From: Candidatus Bathyarchaeota archaeon
GTDB lineage: Archaea; Thermoproteota; Bathyarchaeia; TCS64
Length of the DNA: 9,153 nt
Assembly: GCA_018396515.1 (NCBI GenBank)
Contig: JAGTQJ010000058.1
Location: forward strand, 1 to 9,153
Direction of reading: 5' to 3'
The notes under the pieces are model-generated. The model saw nothing but the letters and a program-made list of their open reading frames with translations, did not search any database and had not been told where the DNA came from. Below are positions 1 through 5,652 of the stretch, piece by piece (within the stretch, counting starts at the first letter, position 1; each line of letters starts with the position of its first letter). A program made the position numbers and the translations under genes.

Positions 1-378
1 TATGCAGGTGAGGGTGAAGGCCTTGTACCAGCCGAAGGGGGACCTGTGCACCTCATACCCCTCACCAGCCAGCCTGCTCTCCATATTTGATAGGAACATC
101 TTGGCCAGGCGTGGTGAGCCGAGGCTCTTGGAGAGGTGGGCGTAGGGGTATAGGAGCACCCTGCGGCATCCTATCCTCTCCGTGTCCACTCTCAAACCCT
201 CCAGGAACCTACCCTCCACCTCCTCCAATCTATTCTCATCATGCTTCTCGAAGCATATGAAGCAGACGAGGACGTTCTCAAGCCTCTCGCTCCTGGGGTT
301 TGGGGGTTGCTCAGCGACAGGTGTCTCCCTCCTAACCTCGTACTTGAACTCTGAGCAGTGGATCTGTAGAACCCTCAT
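1..378 (-). CDS. thrS: Threonyl-tRNA synthetase, N-terminal editing domain (partial, cut by window edge)
   Basis: ThrRS charges tRNA-Thr in the cytoplasm; the archaeal N-terminal domain, related to D-aminoacyl-tRNA deacylases, removes mischarged serine. The 126 visible codons are open to the window edge. They begin MRVLQIHCSEFKYEV, like the archaeal editing domain (MRVLLIHSDYIEYEV-type start). They continue with a central VLVCFICFEKHDE strand, then YPYAHLS (about residues 79-85) and the FGWYKAFTLTC end motif (about 115-125), which are hallmark segments of this domain. The ATG at 378-376 is chosen because it matches the family start. No Shine-Dalgarno site precedes it, but a TATA-like box lies about 28 bases upstream, so the mRNA may be leaderless. 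It lies 41 bases behind the decarboxylase beta gene on the same strand. The catalytic part is outside the window, so a stand-alone editing protein, as in some Crenarchaeota, cannot be excluded. Confidence 0.9.
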   Translation of the reverse strand, partial: MRVLQIHCSEFKYEVRRETPVAEQPPNPRSERLENVLVCFICFEKHDENRLEEVEGRFLEGLRVDTERIGCRRVLLYPYAHLSKSLGSPRLAKMFLSNMESRLAGEGYEVHRSPFGWYKAFTLTCI

Positions 379-402
379 CCATACTTCTATGCCTCATCCA
401 GT

Positions 403-412
403 ATTATAGATT
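403..412 (-). promoter_or_regulatory. Candidate TATA box for thrS
   Basis: The minus strand reads AATCTATAAT here, centred about 28 bases before the thrS ATG. That is the archaeal TATA-to-start distance expected for a leaderless transcript. It lies between the end of the upstream beta-subunit gene and thrS. This suggests thrS has its own promoter, although read-through from the decarboxylase operon is possible. Confidence 0.4.
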
Positions 413-419
413 TATGTTC

Positions 420-1523
420 TCAGCCCAGCATTGAGAGGATCGCCGGGGCATAGGTTAGGATGGCCCCCCCAGCCGCCACTGAGGCTATCTGGCCCCCCAT
501 GTTTATAGCCAGGGCGTAGGGCAGGAGCCAGTTATCCGGGTCCTCCCTCCTCCCAAGGAGGTGGGCCACCCTAGCTGCGATGGGGAAGGCCGATATACCA
601 CAGGCCCCCAGAAGGGGGTTGAACCTCCCCCTCGTGAGGAGGTGGAGGATCTTCCCGACGACCAAGCCGAGGATTATGGAGGAGGTGAAGGCGGCTAGGC
701 CCAGGGCGAAGACCATAACCGTCGTCGGGTTGAGGAAGGCCCCAGCCTCCATGGTCCCCCCTATGGAGAGGCCCAGGAGCAGCAGGGTGATATCCTCAAG
801 CTCCCTCTCGGCTGTCTCATGAAGCCTCTTGACGACGCCGCACTCCTTCATCAGGTTCCCCAGCATGAGGCAGCCCATCAGGAGGGCTCCCTGGGAGGCG
901 ATGAGGCTGGAGGCCAGGAAGACGGCTATTGGGAAGACCACCCTGAGCCTGCTCGGGGGCTCCTCCCCGGGGATCTCCATCCTGGCTAGGCGCTCCCCCT
1001 TGGTGGTGATGAGGCGGGATAGAGGGGTTTGGAGGAGGGGGACCATCGACATGTAGGAGTAGGCCGAGACGGCGACGGGTCCCAGCAGGTGGGGGGCGAA
1101 CCTCTTCGTTACTATTATGGCTGTGGGCCCATCCATGGCCCCTATTATGGAGATGCTGCTGGCCTCTAGGGGGCTGAAACCCATGAGGAGGGCGAGGTTC
1201 AAGGTCACGAATATGCCGAGCTGGCCCGCGAAGGCTAGGGCCAGTAGGCTTGGATGGGCTATTAGGCCTGAGAAGTCGCACATGGCTCCTATCCCGACGA
1301 ATAGGAGGGCTGGGAGGATCTCGGTCTCTATGCCATACACCCTGAGGAGGTGGAGGAGCCCCCCCGGCGAGGCGAGCCCCCCATGAGGCACATTGGCGAG
1401 GAGGGCCCCGAAGCCTATCGGGAGGAGGAGCAGCGGCTCATAGCCCTTGGCAATCGCCAGATATATCAGGACGATTCCGACCCCCATCATTAGGAGGTTT
1501 CCGGCCAGCTGCCACAAACCCAT
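420..1523 (-). CDS. Na+-transporting decarboxylase beta subunit (OadB/MmdB/GcdB family)
   Basis: Integral membrane subunit of biotin-dependent Na+-pumping decarboxylases. It decarboxylates carboxybiotin and moves Na+ out across the membrane. The 367 residues are mostly hydrophobic helices; known members run about 375-435. Family motifs in order: YEPLLLLPIGFGALLANVP (residues 28-46), GIGAMCDF (77-84), SIIGAMDGPTAI (125-136), AYSYMSMVPLLQTP (154-167), NPLLGACGISAFPIAARVA (302-320). Residues shown to matter in Klebsiella OadB (D203, Y229, N373, G377, S382, R389) match D131, Y157, N302, G306, S311 and R318 by motif and spacing, so the Na+/H+ site looks intact. The gene starts 12 bases after the biotin-carrier stop and is the last gene of a gamma-carrier-beta operon. 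Whether the substrate is methylmalonyl-CoA, oxaloacetate or glutaconyl-CoA depends on the alpha subunit, which is not in the window. Confidence 0.93.
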   Translation of the reverse strand: MGLWQLAGNLLMMGVGIVLIYLAIAKGYEPLLLLPIGFGALLANVPHGGLASPGGLLHLLRVYGIETEILPALLFVGIGAMCDFSGLIAHPSLLALAFAGQLGIFVTLNLALLMGFSPLEASSISIIGAMDGPTAIIVTKRFAPHLLGPVAVSAYSYMSMVPLLQTPLSRLITTKGERLARMEIPGEEPPSRLRVVFPIAVFLASSLIASQGALLMGCLMLGNLMKECGVVKRLHETAERELEDITLLLLGLSIGGTMEAGAFLNPTTVMVFALGLAAFTSSIILGLVVGKILHLLTRGRFNPLLGACGISAFPIAARVAHLLGRREDPDNWLLPYALAINMGGQIASVAAGGAILTYAPAILSMLG

Positions 1524-1535
1524 CAGCCCCTAGCC

Positions 1536-1883
1536 TCAGGAGATGAGGAGGAGCCTCTCCCCCCTCCCAACCCTCGCGCCAGCCTCCACATAGACCTCCT
1601 TCACAACCCCGTCGAGGGGGGCGAAGATCTCGTTCTCCATCTTCATGGCCTCAAGGACCAGGAGGGGGGCGCCGGCCTTCACCGCATCCCCTACTTTAAC
1701 CCTCACCTCAGTGACCACCCCCGGCATAGGGGCCACCACAAGCCCCCCGGAGGGGGCTGCTCTCAAAGGGATCTCCGAGACGGATATGGGTCTGATCTGG
1801 GGAGGTCCTCCCTCCTCTCCGATCTCCTCAACCTCAACTATGAAGGTTTCATCTCCTATCTTCACCCTGAATTTTCTCTTCAT
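1536..1883 (-). CDS. Biotin carboxyl carrier subunit of the Na+-pumping decarboxylase
   Basis: Small biotin/lipoyl-attachment protein (115 residues). Its biotin shuttles CO2 from the carboxyltransferase to the membrane beta subunit. The C-terminal half is a complete biotinyl domain: APMPGVVTEVRVKVGD (residues 51-66), then the biotinylation motif LEAMKMENEI with the target lysine at K81, then the second half APLDGVVKEVYVEAG (88-102). The N-terminal part (1-45) is a short strand-rich region and linker, as in methylmalonyl-CoA decarboxylase gamma/carrier subunits. The ATG at 1883-1881 is preferred over an upstream TTG at 1898: GGGAGG sits 7 bases before the ATG, and the ATG overlaps the gamma-subunit stop as ATGA, the classic arrangement for translational coupling. 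The TTG lies directly against that Shine-Dalgarno site. The protein acts at the cytoplasmic face of the membrane complex. Confidence 0.92.
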   Translation of the reverse strand: MKRKFRVKIGDETFIVEVEEIGEEGGPPQIRPISVSEIPLRAAPSGGLVVAPMPGVVTEVRVKVGDAVKAGAPLLVLEAMKMENEIFAPLDGVVKEVYVEAGARVGRGERLLLIS

Positions 1884-2173
1884 CCTTGATCCTCCCAAAA
1901 GTTTCTGAGGGAATCCAGCCTAGCTGAGATAGGCCAAGATGAGTTCTCTGAGATGATCATCTTAGGGGTCGGGGCCTCCCCATCTAGGAGGCAGTTTATG
2001 GCTGAGAGAGCCGCAGCCAGTTTCAGGGTTTCACCCCTCCCCTCCATAGTGGTCTTGACCTCGCGTGCGAGGGCCCTCTTCAAAATCTCGATTGAGACCA
2101 CTACGGCCGATAGTGTTACAAGAACAGCGGTCAAGCCAGCTATGGTCGTGTAGATCCCGAAGGGTGGGAACAT
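1880..2173 (-). CDS. Na+-pumping decarboxylase gamma subunit-like (OadG family) membrane protein
   Basis: A 97-residue protein with one N-terminal membrane helix (about residues 8-30, TTIAGLTAVLVTLSAVVVSI) followed by the short IEILKRA stretch and a polar, loosely conserved tail. This is the architecture of OadG/MmdG small subunits, which anchor and assemble the decarboxylase complex. Sequence identity in this family is low, so the call leans on topology plus position: its stop overlaps the ATG of the biotin-carrier gene (ATGA), which is followed by the beta subunit. It is the first gene of the operon. A TATA-like box (TTATATG) lies about 34 bases upstream of the ATG. The terminal tail (residues 70-97) is not recognisable. 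Confidence 0.78.
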   Translation of the reverse strand: MFPPFGIYTTIAGLTAVLVTLSAVVVSIEILKRALAREVKTTMEGRGETLKLAAALSAINCLLDGEAPTPKMIISENSSWPISARLDSLRNFWEDQG

Positions 2174-2202
2174 CTCAGATTCAAACTAATCAATGGTCGA
2201 AC

Positions 2203-2210
2203 CCATATAA
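2203..2210 (-). promoter_or_regulatory. Candidate TATA box for the decarboxylase operon
   Basis: The minus strand reads TTATATGG centred about 34 bases before the gamma-subunit ATG, preceded by the purine-containing GATCTAACGC. The predicted transcription start is about 25 bases downstream, giving a leader of only a few bases. It is the only good AT-rich box between the carbamoyltransferase terminator hairpin and the operon. Confidence 0.45.
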
Positions 2211-2264
2211 GCGTTAGATCGGGCTTTCACTATTATACTTATGAATCTCTTATCTCATTGTTTC

Positions 2265-2287
2265 AAAAGGGAGGGTTCTTCACCCTC
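2265..2287 (-). terminator. Terminator-like hairpin after the carbamoyltransferase gene
   Basis: A perfect 6-base inverted repeat (GAGGGT / ACCCTC, 2271-2276 and 2282-2287) with a 5-base loop starts about 12 bases after the carbamoyltransferase stop. In transcript orientation it is followed by CCTTTTG. The T-run is short, so termination efficiency is uncertain, but the site separates this gene from the decarboxylase operon promoter. Confidence 0.45.
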
Positions 2288-2298
2288 TGTTGAGGGGT

Positions 2299-3246
2299 TC
2301 AGGGTACGACTAACGCCAGCACCGCCTTCTCCGTGTGCATCCTGTTCTCCGCCTGATCCCAGACGGCGCTCTGGGGCCCCTCTATAACCTCATCCGTCAT
2401 CTCCTCCCCCCGGTATCCCGGGAGGCAGTGCATGAAGATGGCGTCAGGCTTTGCCCAGCTAAGCGTCTCCCTGTTTATCTGGTAGCCCGCGAAGGCCTTC
2501 TTCCTCTCCTCTATATCCTTATGCCCCATACTATGGAAGGTGTTGGCGTATACGACATCAGCATCCCTCAGGGCCTCCCTCAGGTCCTCCGTGACAACGA
2601 ACTCGGAGCCATATCTCTCGGAGTTCTCCTCCGCGAAGTCTGAGATCCTCTTGTTTGGCCTCCAACCCCTAGGTAGGGCTATGTACATGTTCATCCCCAT
2701 GAGGCTGCTAGCCACCATCAAGGAGTGGCAGACATTCCATGGATCCCCGACATAGGCCAGCTTCAACCCCCTTATCCTCCCCTTATACTCCCTGATGGTC
2801 AGGAGGTCCGCGAGGGCCTGGCATGGGTGGACGAGGTCTGTCAAGGCATTTATCACAGGGTTCCTCATGTACCTGGCGTACTCCTCCACGATCTCCTGCC
2901 CATAGGTCCTTATCACCAGGGCGTCACAGTAGCGGTCGATCACCCTGGCCGTATCCTTTATAGGCTCCCCACGGGCCAGCTGCATCGTCTCTGGGGTCGC
3001 GTAGAAGCTCTGGGCGCCCAGGTGGGCTATCCCGGCCTGGAAGCTGAAGCGGGTTCTCGTGCTGTGCTTCTCGAAGATCATCGCGATGGTCCTCCCCCTC
3101 AGGTACTCGTGGGGCTCCCTCCTAGCCCATTTACGCTTAAGGTCTGCGGCGACCTCCAGGATCACCTCAATCTCCTTCGGGCTGTAGTCCATCAGCGTCA
3201 GGAAGTCCCTACCCCTAAAGCTGGCTCTCAAACTCAAACCAAGCAC
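2299..3246 (-). CDS. argF: Ornithine carbamoyltransferase family protein
   Basis: Transfers carbamoyl from carbamoyl phosphate to ornithine in arginine synthesis; cytoplasmic. Length 315 residues, normal for the family. Carbamoyl-phosphate motifs are intact: FEKHSTRTR (58-66), the AHLGAQSFY segment (74-82), the RGEPIKDTARV segment (92-102), HPCQALADL (140-148), and the C-terminal HCLPGYRGEE (273-282) plus WDQAENR (296-302). Two ornithine-side positions differ from canonical OTCs. The usual GDGNNV reads GDPWNV (167-172), which keeps the second Asn (N171). The TDxWxSMG motif reads ANTFHSMG (234-241), so the ornithine-binding Asp becomes N235 while S239, M240 and G241 remain. Substrate may therefore be ornithine or a relative. 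Start: GTG at 3246 without a Shine-Dalgarno site; a TATA-like box about 29 bases upstream supports a leaderless start. In-frame TTG codons at 3237 and 3231 are alternatives. Transcribed alone and divergently from the DRG GTPase gene. Confidence 0.88.
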   Translation of the reverse strand: MLGLSLRASFRGRDFLTLMDYSPKEIEVILEVAADLKRKWARREPHEYLRGRTIAMIFEKHSTRTRFSFQAGIAHLGAQSFYATPETMQLARGEPIKDTARVIDRYCDALVIRTYGQEIVEEYARYMRNPVINALTDLVHPCQALADLLTIREYKGRIRGLKLAYVGDPWNVCHSLMVASSLMGMNMYIALPRGWRPNKRISDFAEENSERYGSEFVVTEDLREALRDADVVYANTFHSMGHKDIEERKKAFAGYQINRETLSWAKPDAIFMHCLPGYRGEEMTDEVIEGPQSAVWDQAENRMHTEKAVLALVVP

Positions 3247-3270
3247 CGGATCTAAGGATAAACCCCCTAC

Positions 3271-3280
3271 ATGATAAACT
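3271..3280 (-). promoter_or_regulatory. Candidate TATA box for the carbamoyltransferase gene
   Basis: The minus strand reads AGTTTATCAT centred about 29 bases before the GTG start, fitting a leaderless transcript. A second AT-rich element (AGTATAACC) lies about 15 bases further upstream and could be used instead. The 143-base spacer also carries the promoter of the divergent GTPase gene, for which only weak boxes such as TTTAACTAAT near 3330-3339 are seen. Confidence 0.35.
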
Positions 3281-3389
3281 ATACGGTTATACTCCAGCCA
3301 TCCGAATTTAGATAAGGATACATTTACCCTTTAACTAATGATGCTTGTGGGGTTCAGCCTCCTGAACAATCTCCGATGAGGAATTGGGA

Positions 3390-4556
3390 ATGGTCACCAA
3401 TCTCCCCCAAGAGGCCAAGAACAAGTGGAATGAGGTGGCCCAGACCAGGAACCCTGAGGAGAGGCTCAGGCTGATGCAGGAGTTCCTCTCCCTGGTCCCA
3501 AAGCATAAGGGGACTGAGAAGCTGTGCGCCCATGTCAGAACCCAGATCTCCCAGCTGAGGGAGGAGATAGAGAGGAGGAAGCAGATGAAGAGGGGGACAG
3601 CCCCCTCATATTTCATAGAGAAGCAGGGTGCAGCCCAGATAGTCATCCTTGGGCCCACAAATGTCGGGAGGAGCAGCCTCATGAGGGCCGTGACGGGATC
3701 CACCCCAGATGTGGCGCCATACCCCTTCACGACCAGGCTTCCAGTCCCGGGGATGCTCCCATACAGGGATATCCAGTTCCAGCTCGTCGAGGCCCCCCCA
3801 ATCCTCCGGGGCGCCTCAGAGGGGAGGGGGGACGGAAACAGGATCTTGAGCCTGGCGAGGAACGCCGACGGGCTGATCATAATGGTTGACCTCACCCAAG
3901 ATCCAGTCGAGAACTACTTGACTGTGGCTGGGGAGCTTGAGAAGGCGAGGATCCAGACCGTGAAGCCGGAGGGCTATGTGGAGATCAGGAGAAGGGGCCA
4001 CGGCTCAGAGATACAGTTCATATGGGAGGGGGAGCTTGTCGAGACGACCCCAGAGGAGGTGGTGGCCCTCCTCAAGGAGTACAGGATAACCTCAGCCCTC
4101 GTCAGGATCAAGGGGCGGGTCACCATCGACCTAGTGGAGGACGCCGTCTTCGGGAGCGCCGTCTATAGGCCCACCATAATCCTGGCCAATAAGGTTGATA
4201 TCGCCCCGAGCCTGGATGGCCTCAACCATCTAAGGGAGGCCGCGAGACCCCTCGAGGTTATAGCCATCTCGGTCCAAAAGACCCAAAACCTCCCAGAGCT
4301 GCTGGGCAGAAAACTATTCGAGATGCTCAGGATAATCAGGATATACACTAAGGAGCCTGGAAGGGAGCCCTCCCCCACCCCTATAGTTGGGAGGGGGAGG
4401 ATGACCGTAGCCGAGGTTGCTAAAGCGCTGCACACAGACTTCTATAAAAGGTTCAAGTATGCCAAACTTTGGGGGCCGAGCTCAAAGTTCCCAGGGGAGA
4501 AGGTAGGCCTAGACAGAGAACTATCTGACGGCGACATCGTAGAGCTCCACATATAA
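3390..4556 (+). CDS. DRG-family GTP-binding protein with C-terminal TGS domain
   Basis: 388 residues, length typical of archaeal/eukaryotic DRG (Rbg) GTPases, which act on translating ribosomes. Order: helical N-terminal region with coiled-coil-like LREEIERRKQ (1-78); G domain (82-315) interrupted by the DRG-specific insert, whose conserved HEYKIxxAxV-like motif reads KEYRITSALV (229-238) before VYRPTIILANKVD; then a TGS domain (315-388), IRIYTKEPG through FKYAKLWGPS to LDRELSDGDIVELHI. G4 is intact (N267 K V D270) and G5 is ISVQ (293-296). G1 reads GPTNVGRSS (88-96), with Arg where the P-loop Lys is expected. The G3 DxPG motif reads VEAPP (133-137). GTP handling may thus be unusual. The ATG at 3390 is chosen over TTG at 3384: GAGG sits 8 bases upstream, and MVTNLP matches archaeal relatives as recalled. 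Monocistronic by layout. Confidence 0.9.
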   Translation: MVTNLPQEAKNKWNEVAQTRNPEERLRLMQEFLSLVPKHKGTEKLCAHVRTQISQLREEIERRKQMKRGTAPSYFIEKQGAAQIVILGPTNVGRSSLMRAVTGSTPDVAPYPFTTRLPVPGMLPYRDIQFQLVEAPPILRGASEGRGDGNRILSLARNADGLIIMVDLTQDPVENYLTVAGELEKARIQTVKPEGYVEIRRRGHGSEIQFIWEGELVETTPEEVVALLKEYRITSALVRIKGRVTIDLVEDAVFGSAVYRPTIILANKVDIAPSLDGLNHLREAARPLEVIAISVQKTQNLPELLGRKLFEMLRIIRIYTKEPGREPSPTPIVGRGRMTVAEVAKALHTDFYKRFKYAKLWGPSSKFPGEKVGLDRELSDGDIVELHI

Positions 4557-4702
4557 AGAGCCTAGGCAACGGCATTAAACCCAAAATAAACAATTTCCTA
4601 GATTCTCATCTCCCAGCATGTAAGAGTATAAAATGCTCAACACCATCCCTGATTTGATGTGACGGGATAATAATAAACCAAATTAAATATTACAAAAACA
4701 CT

Positions 4703-4779
4703 TTATAAATGATAAATCATCAAACCTCTACATGGTCCCTAGAATAATTAGGAGGCAGGCTGCACAAAGAATAAATTTT
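4703..4779 (+). promoter_or_regulatory. Candidate promoter region (two TATA boxes) of the tRNA-Ala gene
   Basis: The AT-rich 252-base spacer after the GTPase gene holds no convincing ORF. It contains TTTATAAAT at 4703-4711, a near-consensus archaeal TATA box, and AATAAATTTT at 4770-4779. The second is centred about 34 bases before the tRNA and would start transcription a few bases upstream of the mature 5' end. The first would give a leader of roughly 75 bases, so the second is the likelier tRNA promoter. Confidence 0.45.
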
Positions 4780-4808
4780 CCCAATGAGCATCTAGGGGAT
4801 AGAGCTAG

Positions 4809-4881
4809 GGGCCGATAGTTCAGTGGTATGAACGCCGGCTTCGCAAGCCGGAGGTCGCGGGTTCAAATCCCGCTCGGTCCA
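4809..4881 (+). tRNA. tRNA-Ala (anticodon CGC)
   Basis: A full cloverleaf can be drawn. The acceptor stem GGGCCGA pairs with TCGGTCC, including the G3:U70 wobble that is the alanine identity element, and the discriminator is A (4881). The D-arm is GTTC/GAAC (4818-4833). The anticodon stem CCGGC/GCCGG has loop TTCGCAA, giving anticodon CGC at 4842-4844, which reads GCG. The variable loop is AGGTC. The T-arm GCGGG/CCCGC has loop TTCAAAT. There is no intron and CCA is not encoded. A run of five T follows at once. Confidence 0.97.
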
Positions 4882-4886
4882 TTTTT
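4882..4886 (+). terminator. Oligo-T terminator of the tRNA gene
   Basis: TTTTT directly follows the discriminator base of the tRNA. Archaeal RNA polymerase terminates at T-runs, so this probably ends the primary transcript. Confidence 0.5.
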
Positions 4887-4897
4887 GATCCTCCCCT

Positions 4898-4950
4898 CTA
4901 AAATCAATCAATTTTAGGGCCTCAATCAGCCTTTTGAGGCAGAAATTGAT
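4898..4950. repeat. Adjacent and mutually exclusive inverted repeats downstream of the tRNA
   Basis: Two perfect hairpins lie back to back: CTAAAAT/ATTTTAG (4898-4904 with 4911-4917, loop 6) and GCCTCAA/TTGAGGC (4919-4925 with 4934-4940, loop 8). In addition, ATCAATTT (4907-4914) can pair with AAATTGAT (4943-4950). That would enclose the second hairpin in a longer stem but would break the first. No gene starts within reach on the plus strand. On the minus strand the structure lies past the transposase relic. Function unknown; it could be a terminator, a folded RNA or a mobile-element remnant. Confidence 0.5.
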
Positions 4951-5171
4951 ACTTAAAGACAAATCTAAACTCATTTTTAACTCTTCGAGGTAAAATCATC
5001 GATCACAACTCACACCCTGGCCATCTGTGGCCATCCCCCCATCCTACTGTGTGGTTAACCCCCCGGCCTCTCTGCGAGTCACTTCGTGGAGGCTGTAGCC
5101 GTCTTTTCGAGGAACTCAAAGCTACAATGGGCTTCGAAGAGGCTATGTTTATGACTGAGTTGGCTATCGGA
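4951..5171 (+). other. GC-richer island without an intact gene; possible decayed coding frame
   Basis: Composition shifts from AT-rich spacer to GC-richer sequence at about 5005. One plus frame stays open for about 75 codons to a TGA at 5175-5177. It has no start codon in its first part, and its last 30 codons look protein-like (RLFEELKATMGFEEAMFM, about 5097-5150). I recognise no family. Small hairpins occur: TGGCCA repeated around TCTG at 5018-5033, and GGCCTC/GAGGCT at 5065-5070 with 5089-5094. Arginine codons are CGT/CGA/CGG rather than the AGG favoured by the neighbouring genes. It may belong to the same decayed element as the adjoining transposase relic. Confidence 0.25.
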
Positions 5172-5372
5172 TCATGAAGCCTGTGAAAAGCTCTTCAGCG
5201 TAATGGTGTGCTGAAGATAGGCCTTTGGCGCGGTCTTCTCCGCTCTGATCCAGGCGTCTATAACGGAATTGAATAATTCATAACATATCGTGACAAGCAG
5301 GAAATACAGAGGCGAGTACCAAGTCTTATATATGGTTTGGGGGCGACTTGTGCTATCGGTTTTCCACCCGGC
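5172..5372 (-). pseudogene. Decayed transposase C-terminus (DDE type, IS4/IS5-like)
   Basis: One minus-strand frame is open for 66 codons, bounded by TGA at 5375-5373 and TGA at 5174-5172, with no start codon. It reads WKTDSTSRPQTIYK followed by a hydrophobic stretch YFLLVTICYELFNSVIDAW. That matches the usual end of archaeal IS4/IS5-type transposases, where a basic T-S-R segment is followed by a hydrophobic helix of the form yfLlxxilYNlW. The E-bearing catalytic segment that should precede it (RWGIExxY) is missing or frameshifted: VEN occurs just upstream but in another frame. Nothing recognisable remains beyond that. Codon use differs from neighbouring genes. The assignment rests on pattern memory, not on a search. 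Confidence 0.45.
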
Positions 5373-5652
5373 TCAAGTTGCAGGATCAGGGGCTCGAGGA
5401 TACTAGAACAGCTTAAAATTCCCATCTAAGCACAATATATTAATTTGTTGTTTTATTTTGTTTTTAAACTAGTTTCTAATTTCTTCAAATTCTTAGTAAA
5501 TCACTACATTTAAAGAACATTTCCAAAAATTAACACTAATCTTATAGAATTTTAATCTTTAAGATCTTGTTTGCATAACTCTCTCCGAAGAGATCATCAG
5601 AACTAGAAGAATGGGGAAACCATCATATAGCTCTTCATGGTATCCCTCTTGA
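5373..5652. other. AT-rich spacer before the peptidase gene; no gene seen
   Basis: From about 5410 the sequence becomes strongly AT-rich, with T-runs at 5447-5466 (TTTGTTGTTTTATTTTG) that could terminate plus-strand transcripts. No ORF, tRNA or structured RNA is recognised here. The only regulatory candidate is a TATA box near 5624, just before the peptidase. Confidence 0.4.
5624..5631 (+). promoter_or_regulatory. Candidate TATA box for the M28 peptidase gene
   Basis: CATATAGC is centred about 26 bases before the peptidase ATG. An in-frame TGA directly abuts that ATG and no Shine-Dalgarno site is present, so a leaderless transcript starting at or next to the ATG is the simplest reading. Confidence 0.45.

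Noticed and set aside
817..1281. Proline/arginine/glycine-rich minus frame of 154 codons overlapping the beta-subunit gene in another frame
   Set aside because: The low-complexity composition is typical of an out-of-frame reading, and the overlapping beta subunit has unmistakable conserved motifs.
2725..3255. Long plus-strand open frame (176 codons) opposite the carbamoyltransferase gene
   Set aside because: It is antisense to a gene with complete family motifs; high-GC coding sequence readily leaves such shadow frames. Its translation shows no recognisable family.
3335..3895. Minus-strand frame of 186 codons opposite the GTPase gene
   Set aside because: Antisense shadow of the DRG-family gene; its serine- and leucine-rich translation matches no family.
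4792..4974. Small minus ORF covering the tRNA
   Set aside because: Its translation (ERDLNPRPPACEAGVHTTEL) is the well-known artefact produced by reading a tRNA gene antisense.
4980..5400. RNase P RNA or SRP RNA
   Set aside because: Neither the RNase P GAGGAAAGUCC-type core nor the SRP GGUCAGG/GGAAG/AGCAGCC apical motif is found on either strand.
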